From: Clostridia bacterium
GTDB taxonomy: Bacteria > Bacillota > Clostridia > Oscillospirales > CAG-272
Length of the DNA stretch: 6,251 bases
Direction: 5' to 3'
Assembly: GCA_017559555.1 (NCBI GenBank)
Contig: JAFYRH010000376.1
Coordinates: forward strand, 1 to 6,251
In this document: one piece after another, positions 1-6,209 of the stretch
Position numbering within the stretch: position 1 is the first letter of the stretch
Layout of the letters: the number at the start of each line of letters is the position of its first letter
The notes under the pieces: model-generated
Database searches by the model: none
What the model was told of the DNA's origin: nothing
The model's input: the letters and a program-made list of their open reading frames with translations, nothing else
Program-made: the position numbers and the translations under genes

Positions 1-143
1 CTGCGGCAATCATTAAGAGATTCGATTTGCGTCGCCCCATCTACTGTCAAGTAGCCGCTTACGGTCACATGGGTAGAGAAGACCTCGACATTCCGTGGGA
101 AAAGTGCGACCTCGTTGACGAGTTCAAAACACTGTTGAAATAA
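1..143 (+). CDS. metK: S-adenosylmethionine synthetase (methionine adenosyltransferase), C-terminal end only
   Basis: Only the last 46 codons are present; the first complete codon starts at base 3 and the stop is TAA at 141-143. The enzyme makes S-adenosylmethionine from methionine and ATP in the cytosol. The visible tail contains [10 protein letters not shown], then AAYGHMGR and IPWEK. This matches the characteristic end of MetK proteins, where an AYGHFGR-type motif followed by PWE closes the protein. The tail ends in a short charged helix ([12 protein letters not shown]), as usual for the family. Nothing looks broken; the gene is truncated only by the window edge. No convincing T-tailed terminator follows directly, so transcription may continue through the repeat at 194-327 into recD2. 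The assignment rests on a short but distinctive stretch. Confidence 0.92.
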   Translation, partial: AAIIKRFDLRRPIYCQVAAYGHMGREDLDIPWEKCDLVDEFKTLLK

Positions 144-193
144 TTTTGAATTTCGCAAATAAATGCTTGAAAGGGTTACGGGCAATACGATTT

Positions 194-327
194 AGCCTCC
201 CCTGTGCAAGGGGAGGTGCCGTTTTGCAAAAAACGGCGGAAGGGTTGTAGTTATCTTTTTACAGTTTGGTTAGAGCCAACCCCTCAGTCTCGCATTCGCT
301 CGACAGCTCTCCTTGCACAGGGGAGCC
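194..327. repeat. Composite inverted repeat: two hairpin-rich repeat units facing each other
   Basis: The left unit is about 194-247 and the right unit, in reverse orientation, about 276-327. The outer 22 bases match in inverted orientation at 19 of 22 positions (195-216 against the reverse complement of 306-327), sharing the core CTCCCCTGTGCAAGG. Each unit has the same plan. First comes a hairpin around TGTGCAA (left stem 196-202 with 210-216). Then comes a second hairpin (left 218-225 with 230-237, loop GCAA; right 288-305, imperfect). Last comes a GGGTTG-type segment (242-247; complement at 277-282). The central spacer is about 28 bases. I recall similar CTCCCCTGTGCAAGG repeats as abundant between genes in uncultured Clostridia, so this is probably an interspersed, MITE- or REP-like element. 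No transposase is present, and clear target-site duplications are not visible. Confidence 0.8.
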
Positions 328-353
328 TTTCTTTACACACCTATTACGCATAG

Positions 354-362
354 AAAGGAGAG
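354..362 (+). promoter_or_regulatory. Ribosome binding site that fixes the recD2 start
   Basis: The sequence AAAGGAGAG contains AGGAG at 356-360, seven bases before ATG at 368. It decides between that ATG and an in-frame TTG at 266. The TTG would add 34 residues encoded mostly by the intergenic repeat and has no comparable ribosome binding site. Confidence 0.85.
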
Positions 363-367
363 AACAA

Positions 368-2617
368 ATGGCAGATTTTGATGCGAATTTTATGCAGGGG
401 CCAATGGATGACATCGGTCTTGTAAAGCTTTCGGGCAGTATTGAGCGCGTGATTTATGCGAATGACGAAAACGGATATGCCATTTGCGATCTCGGCACCG
501 ATACCGACGAGCTTGTCACCATTACGGGCACACTCCCGTACATTGGTGAGGGAGATACCGTTACGGTATGGGGCAAGTGGGTACACAATCCCAAATACGG
601 GCGGCAGTTCAAGGTGGAGCAATCCGAAAAGCAACTGCCTGCCGACAAAGCATCTATGCTTCGTTATCTCTCCTCGGGAACCATCAAGGGCATTGGCCCC
701 AAAATTGCGCAACGCATCATCGACGAGTTTGGCGACGAGGCGTTCGACGTCATTGAAAATCACCCCGATTGGCTTGCCGAAATTCAAGGCATCACCCCTA
801 AGCGTGCGCGTGCCATTTCCGAAGAGTTCAAAAACAAAGCGGGTATTCGTTCGGCAATGCTTTTCTTCCGCGAGCATTTTGGCGCGGTCACCACGGTACG
901 CATCTACAAAAAGTGGGGTAGCAGTGCGGTAGACGTCGCCAAAAACAACCCCTATATGCTCTGCGAAGAAATTGACGGCATCGGCTTTGAGAGAGCCGAC
1001 CGTTTGGCGGTCAAATTGGGGCTCGCGCTCGATTCTCCCGACCGTCTTGCCAGCGGTGTAAAGCATCTGCTTACCACGCACGCACATCAAAACGGACACG
1101 TTTGCCTGCCGCGTGAGGCATTGGTTGCAGGGGCGGCAAAGCTTTTGGAGGCTTCCACCGAGGCGATCGACTCGGCAATTTCTGCACTGCAGGTGGAAAA
1201 AAAGCTGAAGATCGTTCTGTTTGACGGCAAAGAATATGTTTATGACAAACAATCCTTTGAGGATGAAAAATACATCGCACGCAAGCTGGTTCTTCTCGAC
1301 AAGGTTTGCGACGTGATGAACACCGAAAATATTGATGCCTTTATCAAGCGCGAGGAGCGTGAGAGCGGCATTCAATATGCAAAAGAACAAAGACGTGCGA
1401 TTTTTGCCGCTCTTGAGAGTGGCGTAATGCTTTTGACGGGTGGACCCGGAACGGGTAAGACCACGGTTGTTCGTGCGCTTTTGCATATCTTTGACAGTAT
1501 GGGGCTCAAGGTTGCCCTCTGCGCGCCCACGGGACGTGCGGCAAAACGGCTCTCGGAGTCGACCTCGTGTGAAGCCAAAACCATTCACCGTTTGTTGGAA
1601 TATGGCGGAGACGAAACGGGCGGACACGCACATTTTCAACGCAACGAAACCAATCTTCTTGACGAGCACGCCGTTATTGTGGATGAGGCGTCGATGGTCG
1701 ATAACGCACTTATGGCATCGCTCTTGCGCGCTATCAAACCGGGTGCCCGATTGGTCATTATCGGTGACGCCGATCAGCTTCCCTCGGTGGGAGCCGGAAA
1801 CGTGCTTTGCGATTTGTTGCAAAGTGAAAAGTTTGCAACGGTTCGACTGGATGAAATTTTCCGCCAGGCACAACAAAGTCTTATCGTTACCAACGCACAC
1901 GCCATCAATCGCGGTCTTATGCCGCGTCTTGACGTAAAAGACAATGACTTTTTCTTCTTGCCTCGTGCAAACGACCGCGAAATTGCCGAAACAGTTGCAC
2001 AGCTGTGTAGCATTCGTTTGCCGCGTACCTATGGGGAAATGGGTGTTAAGGGCGTGCAGGTGATAGCACCTTCCCGCAGAGGCGAGACGGGTACCGAGCA
2101 CCTCAACGTGCTTTTGCAAAGTGTGCTCAATCCCCAAATTGAGAGCAAACGCGAATATAAATTCCGCGAGATCGTCTTCCGCGAGGGAGACCGCGTTATG
2201 CAAACCAAAAACAATTACGACATTTATTGGGAACGTGAAGACGGCTCTTGGGGCAACGGCATTTTCAATGGGGATATCGGCACCATTCTGCGCATTGACT
2301 ATTCCGACGAAAAAATGCAAATCGAATTCGAGGATCGCCTTTCCGATTATGATTTCAATATGCTCGATGAGCTTGAGCCTGCCTATGCCGTAACGGTGCA
2401 CAAAAGCCAGGGCAGTGAATATCCTATTGTAGTGTTGCCGCTTGGCTCTGCTTCCGAAATGTTGCTCTCGCGCAACCTTTTCTACACAGCCGTAACACGT
2501 GCGCAAAATATGGTTATTTTGGTGGGACGTGAGGATAAGGTGCGAGCCATGGTAGAAAACAATCGCCAATCTATGCGTTACACAGGGCTTTGCCGTTGGC
2601 TTGGTGGGGTAGAGTAA
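368..2617 (+). CDS. recD2: ATP-dependent DNA helicase RecD2 (RecD/TraA family, SF1B)
   Basis: This 749-residue protein is a 5'-3' DNA helicase of the RecD2 type, which acts without RecB and RecC and serves in DNA repair and replication-fork maintenance. An N-terminal OB-like segment (about 18-90, with GSIERVIYANDENGYAI) is followed by helix-hairpin-helix repeats (about 98-155, GTIKGIGPKIAQRI, and again near EEIDGIGFERADRL). This N-terminal part separates RecD2 from RecD of RecBCD. The helicase core has Walker A GGPGTGKTT at 358-366, Walker B DEASMVD at 439-445, a GDADQLPSVGAG motif, the C-terminal motif VTVHKSQGSEY at 675-685, and motif VI YTAVTRAQ from 706. The length fits the family. Its stop overlaps the comFC start by one base, so the two are probably co-expressed. 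An upstream TTG start is rejected because its extra residues come from the repeat. All key motifs are intact. Confidence 0.95.
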   Translation: MADFDANFMQGPMDDIGLVKLSGSIERVIYANDENGYAICDLGTDTDELVTITGTLPYIGEGDTVTVWGKWVHNPKYGRQFKVEQSEKQLPADKASMLRYLSSGTIKGIGPKIAQRIIDEFGDEAFDVIENHPDWLAEIQGITPKRARAISEEFKNKAGIRSAMLFFREHFGAVTTVRIYKKWGSSAVDVAKNNPYMLCEEIDGIGFERADRLAVKLGLALDSPDRLASGVKHLLTTHAHQNGHVCLPREALVAGAAKLLEASTEAIDSAISALQVEKKLKIVLFDGKEYVYDKQSFEDEKYIARKLVLLDKVCDVMNTENIDAFIKREERESGIQYAKEQRRAIFAALESGVMLLTGGPGTGKTTVVRALLHIFDSMGLKVALCAPTGRAAKRLSESTSCEAKTIHRLLEYGGDETGGHAHFQRNETNLLDEHAVIVDEASMVDNALMASLLRAIKPGARLVIIGDADQLPSVGAGNVLCDLLQSEKFATVRLDEIFRQAQQSLIVTNAHAINRGLMPRLDVKDNDFFFLPRANDREIAETVAQLCSIRLPRTYGEMGVKGVQVIAPSRRGETGTEHLNVLLQSVLNPQIESKREYKFREIVFREGDRVMQTKNNYDIYWEREDGSWGNGIFNGDIGTILRIDYSDEKMQIEFEDRLSDYDFNMLDELEPAYAVTVHKSQGSEYPIVVLPLGSASEMLLSRNLFYTAVTRAQNMVILVGREDKVRAMVENNRQSMRYTGLCRWLGGVE

Positions 2618-3378
2618 TGCGTGCCGTTCAGTATTTAAAGGATTTGCTATTTCCACCAAAGTGCGCGGCATGCCACACACTTTTGGAGTGGAGAACTCCT
2701 AACGCCGAATCAGCGCCTTCACTTTGTTCTGCCTGCCAAGCCGTTTGGGAGAGTGAAGAGCTTGAAACCTGTGGCATTTGCACCAAAAAGGTCACCGAAT
2801 GTGAGTGCATGCCCGAGCGTATGCGCAAAGCAAAATGTGCCGCTTTTCGAAAGTTGGTTTACTATGTTCCCAACAAGCGTATACTTGTGCAAAACCGATT
2901 GATTTATCTCATCAAACGCAAAAATCACGACCGCGCCTATCTGTTTCTTGCCGATCGACTTTCCAAAATTGTGGAAGAGATCATCGAAAAAGAAAACTTG
3001 GCAAGAGAAGATATTATTGTCACTTATCTTCCTCGCACACGCCGTGCGCATTTGCAAAACGGCATCGATCAAGCCGCTGAGCGTGCCCGTCGTGTCAGTG
3101 AGAACTGTAACCTTGAAATGCAACCGCTTCTTTGCCGTACGCAAAAGGGTGAGGAACAGAAAAAGCTGACGCCCACCGAGCGTATTCGCAACGTGCGTGG
3201 CTCCATTGATTTGCGCAAAGGGGCATACCCCCGCGAAAAGGTTGTTTTCTTGATTGACGATATTGTTACCACGGGTAACGGAATGGCACGGTGCACAAAG
3301 CTTTTGCGCCATGCAGGGTGCAAAAATGTGTGGGCGATTGCGGTTGCATCCGACGCTTACAACAAAGATTTGCACTGA
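2617..3378 (+). CDS. comFC: ComF family protein (double zinc finger plus phosphoribosyltransferase domain), ComFC-like
   Basis: This 253-residue protein resembles ComFC of naturally transformable Firmicutes and GntX of enterobacteria. ComFC is needed for transformation; the substrate of its phosphoribosyltransferase fold is not firmly known. The N-terminus has a four-cysteine metal site (C16, C19, C37, C40) and a second cluster (C52, C55, C62, C64). The C-terminal domain shows the family box KKLTPTERIRNVRGS (about 181-195) and the PRPP-binding loop DDIVTTG at 214-220, preceded by the hydrophobic strand VVFLI. ATG 2617 is chosen because it overlaps the recD2 TAA (TAATG) and follows GGTGGGG at 2603-2609. 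An in-frame TTG at 2590 would add nine residues of unlikely sequence. No ComFA or pilus genes are visible, so competence is not implied. The neighbour recD2 makes a role in DNA handling plausible. Confidence 0.92.
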   Translation: MRAVQYLKDLLFPPKCAACHTLLEWRTPNAESAPSLCSACQAVWESEELETCGICTKKVTECECMPERMRKAKCAAFRKLVYYVPNKRILVQNRLIYLIKRKNHDRAYLFLADRLSKIVEEIIEKENLAREDIIVTYLPRTRRAHLQNGIDQAAERARRVSENCNLEMQPLLCRTQKGEEQKKLTPTERIRNVRGSIDLRKGAYPREKVVFLIDDIVTTGNGMARCTKLLRHAGCKNVWAIAVASDAYNKDLH

Positions 3379-3413
3379 TTTTGATCTGTCCTTTAGAATT
3401 TTTATAAAATATA

Positions 3414-3442
3414 TTGATTTTAATGGAAAAATAATGTATAAT
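3414..3442 (+). promoter_or_regulatory. Sigma-A-type promoter for mreB
   Basis: The -35 element is TTGATT (3414-3419, four of six consensus bases) and the -10 is a perfect TATAAT (3437-3442). They are separated by 17 bases inside an AT-rich stretch that contrasts with the flanking genes. Transcription would begin near 3449, leaving a leader of about 30 bases that holds the Shine-Dalgarno site. No terminator separates comFC from this promoter, so read-through from upstream may add to expression. Confidence 0.75.
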
Positions 3443-3464
3443 AAACTCGAAGAATCGTAAAGGG

Positions 3465-3472
3465 AAAGGAGG
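3465..3472 (+). promoter_or_regulatory. Strong ribosome binding site for the GTG start of mreB
   Basis: AAAGGAGG is a near-perfect Shine-Dalgarno sequence, eight bases before GTG at 3481. It supports GTG as the true start. The protein therefore carries an N-terminal extension before the actin core, since no comparable site precedes a later start near the usual MreB N-terminus. Confidence 0.85.
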
Positions 3473-3480
3473 CTGAGCTT

Positions 3481-4629
3481 GTGAAAAAAGCGGAACACGC
3501 GCAAAAAGCTGCGGCGAATATTCGTCAAAACTCTGCGGGACGTGCTAAAAAACGTCAACATCAGAGTCTTTTAGAGCGCGCAAAATCCTTTGTTCAAAAG
3601 TTCCAACTCAGCCGCAACATTGGCATTGACTTGGGCACCGCAACCGTTTTGGTTTACGTGCAGGGCAAGGGTATTGTTCTGCAAGAGCCCTCGGTAGTGG
3701 CAATCGATACCAACACCGACCGCATTCTCAAGGTAGGTATTGAAGCACAACAAATGTTGGGTAGAACTCCCGGCAATATTGTGGCAGTCAGACCCTTGCG
3801 TGACGGTGTTATCAGCCAATACGAAGTCACCCTTAAGATGATTCAGTATTTCATTCGTCGCGCTTGCGGAAATCTCTTTTTCCAACCGCACGTTATGATC
3901 TGTATTCCCTCGGGCATTACCGAGGTGGAAGAAAAGGCGGTGCTCGATGCCGCACGTGAGGCAGGCGCACAAAAGACCTACCTTATTGAAGAACCCGTTG
4001 CCGCCGCAATTGGTGCAGGGCTCAACATCTATGCCCCCATCGGCAATATGGTTGTCGACATTGGCGGTGGAACCACCGACGTAGCTGTTCTTTCTCTTGG
4101 CGGTGTGGTTGTTTCGCGTTCGACCAAAATTGCGGGCGACAAATTCGACGAAGCCATTATTCGATACGTAAGAAGAAAATACAACGTTCTCATTGGTGAG
4201 CGAACTGCCGAAGCGGTGAAGAAACAAATCGGTGCGGTCTACGACCATCCCGAAGCTGTTCACGTAGAGGTAAAGGGAAGATGCATCCGTCAAGGACTTC
4301 CCAAGGTCATCACCATCAGTTCTAAAGAGATGATAGAGGCACTTGCCGAGCCGATCACGGCAATTCTCGATGCCATTTGTTGGGTTATTGAAAACACACC
4401 GCCCGAGTTGCTTGGTGATATTTTACATAATGGCATTGTGATGACGGGTGGCGGAAGCTTGCTTTACGGCTTTGACCAACTTGTTACACAAGTAACGGGC
4501 ATCAAGACCCGCGTTGCAAAGGATGCGGTATCTTGCGTTGCAATCGGCACGGGTAAGTCACTTGACAACCTCGACCTTTTGCAAGAGGGTGCTATCAAGA
4601 TTTCTCGCGATAAGAGAAGTCGCATTTGA
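3481..4629 (+). CDS. mreB: MreB/Mbl-type bacterial actin, rod-shape determination, with extended N-terminus
   Basis: This 382-residue actin homologue should form membrane-bound filaments that guide lateral cell-wall synthesis. The core begins at NIGIDLGTATVLVYV (46-60, phosphate 1). It continues with GKGIVLQEPSVVAID, GRTPGNIVAVRPLRDGVI, IEEPVAAAIGAG (from 169, catalytic region), VVDIGGGTTDVAV (191-203, phosphate 2), AGDKFDEAI, LIGERTAE and TGGGSLLYG (322-330, adenosine motif). A hydrophobic NLFF patch at 131-134 sits where MreB proteins have a membrane-inserting loop. Family members are usually about 330-345 residues and start just before IGIDLGT. This one has about 45 extra basic residues in front. 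The phosphate 1 loop reads GTATVL rather than the common GTANTL or GTANVL. No mreC or mreD follows, so it could be one of several paralogues (MreB, Mbl or MreBH) and the exact type is uncertain. Confidence 0.94.
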   Translation: MKKAEHAQKAAANIRQNSAGRAKKRQHQSLLERAKSFVQKFQLSRNIGIDLGTATVLVYVQGKGIVLQEPSVVAIDTNTDRILKVGIEAQQMLGRTPGNIVAVRPLRDGVISQYEVTLKMIQYFIRRACGNLFFQPHVMICIPSGITEVEEKAVLDAAREAGAQKTYLIEEPVAAAIGAGLNIYAPIGNMVVDIGGGTTDVAVLSLGGVVVSRSTKIAGDKFDEAIIRYVRRKYNVLIGERTAEAVKKQIGAVYDHPEAVHVEVKGRCIRQGLPKVITISSKEMIEALAEPITAILDAICWVIENTPPELLGDILHNGIVMTGGGSLLYGFDQLVTQVTGIKTRVAKDAVSCVAIGTGKSLDNLDLLQEGAIKISRDKRSRI

Positions 4630-4648
4630 TTCAAATTTGAAAAAAACA

Positions 4649-4675
4649 AAAGACGGTGATTTTTTCACCGTCTTT
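4649..4675. terminator. Intrinsic terminator between mreB and pepD, possibly bidirectional
   Basis: A perfect 11-bp stem (4649-4659 with 4665-4675, AAAGACGGTGA and its complement) closes a five-T loop, 19 bases after the mreB stop. On the + strand the stem ends in TCTTT and continues GTATTA, a modest T-rich tail. On the - strand the A-rich bases 4640-4651 give a better T-tract, so it could work in both directions. A 12-bp AT-rich palindrome (4630-4641) lies immediately upstream. Confidence 0.8.
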
Positions 4676-4692
4676 GTATTACCCATAAACCG

Positions 4693-4698
4693 AAAGGA
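4693..4698 (+). promoter_or_regulatory. Ribosome binding site deciding the pepD start
   Basis: AAAGGA lies eight bases before ATG 4707 but only two bases before ATG 4701. The spacing favours 4707, which removes the first two residues (Met-Ile) of the longer reading. Confidence 0.65.
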
Positions 4699-4706
4699 AA
4701 ATGATT

Positions 4707-6149
4707 ATGTCCTATCTCATTCAAAATCGCAAGCCCGCATCTGTTTTTCGTTTTTTTGAGGATATCTGTGCCATTCCGCACCCGTCCTATCACGAAGAAA
4801 AGGTAGCCGATTATCTTTGTGCATTTGCTAAGGAACGCGGACTCGAATGCTATCGCGATAGCTTGCACAACGTTCTTATTAAAAAGCCCGCAACATCCGA
4901 TAGAGTGAATGCAGAGCCCTTGATGTTCCAAGGCCACACCGATATGGTTTGCGTAAAAACTGCCGAATCGACCATTGACTTTATGAAAGACGGTCTTTCT
5001 CTTTATATCGACGGTGACTTTTTGCGTGCAAAGGGAACCACCCTCGGTGCCGATAACGGCATTGCCGTAGCAATTATGCTCGCACTTCTTGACGGGGAGC
5101 TTTCCTCGCATCCTGCTCTGGAATGTCTCTTTACCGCTGCCGAGGAAGTCGGTCTTGATGGGGCAGAAGGCTTTGACTATTCCAAAATTTCCGCTCGCAA
5201 GATGATCAATATGGATAGCGAGGATCTTGGCATCATCACCGCAGGATGCGCCGGCGGTTTGCGTTCTACGCTGACAAAAGAGTGCACAAGTGTTCCTTTT
5301 GCAGGGGAATGTCTTACGGTTACCGTCAAGGGTCTCTTTGGCGGACACTCGGGCGTGGATATTTGCTCGGGTCGCGCCAACGCCAACAAATTGATGGGAC
5401 GTCTCTTTGCCAAGTGGCAAAAAGTTGAAGGGGAAGCGCATTTGGTTTCCATCAACGGCGGCTCCAAGGACAATGCCATTGCAAGCATTTGTGAGGCGGT
5501 GATCGCTACCGCGAATGCACCAAAAACGATTGCACTTCTTCAACAAACGGCAAAAGATATTTCTGCCGAGTTGGTTGGAGACGATAAGGGATTTGTTGTT
5601 GTTGTAGAACCTACAAAAGCACCCGAGAGTATGTTCTCGTCAACCGATAGCGCACAACTGATTGCACTTTTGGCGGCAGTTGACAACGGTGTAAAAGAAA
5701 TGAACTACAACATCAAAGGGCTTCCCGAGTGGTCGCGCAACCTCGGTGTTATCACCACCGAGGGCAACACAGTAGAATTGACTTTCTCTTCTCGATCGGC
5801 AATCGAGAGCCGCTTGGATGCTTCTATCGACGAGCTGGATGCATTGGCGCGCATCACGGGTTGCACCACCAAGCATTACAGTCGTTATCCCGGTTGGGAC
5901 TACGCTCCTGTGTCCGCTCTGCGCGATCTCTATGCGCGCGCTTACCGCGAGATCACGGGCAAGGATGCCGTTGTTGACGTTATCCACGCAGGACTTGAGT
6001 GCGGCATCATCGTCTCCAAACTTCCCGACCTTGACGTTATCTCCGTCGGCCCCGATATGCGCGACGTGCATTCGCCCGACGAACGCCTCAACCTTGCATC
6101 TGTCGAGGTCTTTTGGAAGACGATTGAAAAGTTGATTGAAATGGTATAA
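4707..6149 (+). CDS. pepD: Aminoacyl-histidine dipeptidase PepD (M20 metallopeptidase)
   Basis: This 480-residue, dizinc cytosolic enzyme should cleave Xaa-His and other dipeptides, recycling peptides for amino acids. The length matches known PepD proteins (about 485). The metal and catalytic residues expected for M20 are all visible: GHTDMV (H77 ligand, D79 catalytic), LGADNGIA (D116 bridging ligand), TAAEEVGLDGA (E146 catalytic, E147 ligand), MDSED (D170 ligand) and DVHSPDERL (H455 ligand). The lid/dimerisation domain carries GGHSGVDI (H214), GGSKDNAI (N256) and SSRSAIESR (R363). One departure is the stretch after NAI, which reads ASICEA where PepD proteins usually have PREA. ATG 4701 is an alternative start but is too close to the ribosome binding site. 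I see no clear promoter between the upstream terminator and the gene. No signal peptide is present. Confidence 0.95.
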   Translation: MSYLIQNRKPASVFRFFEDICAIPHPSYHEEKVADYLCAFAKERGLECYRDSLHNVLIKKPATSDRVNAEPLMFQGHTDMVCVKTAESTIDFMKDGLSLYIDGDFLRAKGTTLGADNGIAVAIMLALLDGELSSHPALECLFTAAEEVGLDGAEGFDYSKISARKMINMDSEDLGIITAGCAGGLRSTLTKECTSVPFAGECLTVTVKGLFGGHSGVDICSGRANANKLMGRLFAKWQKVEGEAHLVSINGGSKDNAIASICEAVIATANAPKTIALLQQTAKDISAELVGDDKGFVVVVEPTKAPESMFSSTDSAQLIALLAAVDNGVKEMNYNIKGLPEWSRNLGVITTEGNTVELTFSSRSAIESRLDASIDELDALARITGCTTKHYSRYPGWDYAPVSALRDLYARAYREITGKDAVVDVIHAGLECGIIVSKLPDLDVISVGPDMRDVHSPDERLNLASVEVFWKTIEKLIEMV

Positions 6150-6150
6150 G

Positions 6151-6209
6151 AGTTTTTCGGGGGAACCCTTTTTGAAAAAAGGGTTCCCCCGAACCCCTTC
6201 CGAAAAACT
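6151..6209. terminator. Nested inverted repeat after pepD, terminator-like or interspersed repeat
   Basis: The strongest fold is a 17-bp stem pairing 6156-6172 with 6177-6193 around a TGAA loop, beginning seven bases after the pepD stop. A perfect 10-bp outer pair, AGTTTTTCGG (6151-6160) with CCGAAAAACT (6200-6209), competes for its base. A third hairpin, GGGTTC (6181-6186) with GAACCC (6191-6196), is also exclusive of the main stem. There is no long T-tract after the main stem on the + strand. Read from the other strand, the right outer arm gives AGTTTTTCGG, so the element is nearly symmetrical and could end transcription from both sides. It resembles repeats I recall as widespread after genes in Clostridia genomes. 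The last 42 bases of the window hold no start codon or other recognisable + strand feature. Confidence 0.7.

Noticed and set aside
167..195. TTGAAA at 167-172 as the -35 box of a recD2 promoter
   Set aside because: No acceptable -10 element occurs 16-18 bases downstream (ATTTAG at best).
194..327. CRISPR array or riboswitch
   Set aside because: Only two inverted units with no regular spacing or spacers, and no match to a riboswitch consensus that I can recognise.
266..367. TTG at 266 as the recD2 start
   Set aside because: No good ribosome binding site, and the added residues are translated from the repeat. ATG 368 has AGGAG at proper spacing.
2590..2616. TTG at 2590 as the comFC start
   Set aside because: ATG 2617 overlaps the recD2 stop in the usual coupled arrangement, and the N-terminus MRAVQYLKDLLFPPKC fits ComF proteins.
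344..2680. A 778-codon open frame on the - strand covering all of recD2
   Set aside because: It is exactly codon-aligned with recD2 and remains open because recD2 lacks TTA, CTA and TCA. The translation has no recognisable domains, and recD2 has all helicase motifs.
2719..3561. A 280-codon - strand frame over comFC and the mreB promoter
   Set aside because: Codon-aligned shadow of comFC with no recognisable motif. It also runs across a good + strand promoter.
3571..4293. A 240-codon - strand frame inside mreB
   Set aside because: Codon-aligned shadow of mreB with no family resemblance.
4665..5546. A 293-codon - strand frame inside pepD
   Set aside because: Codon-aligned shadow of pepD; the PepD metal site is complete on the + strand.
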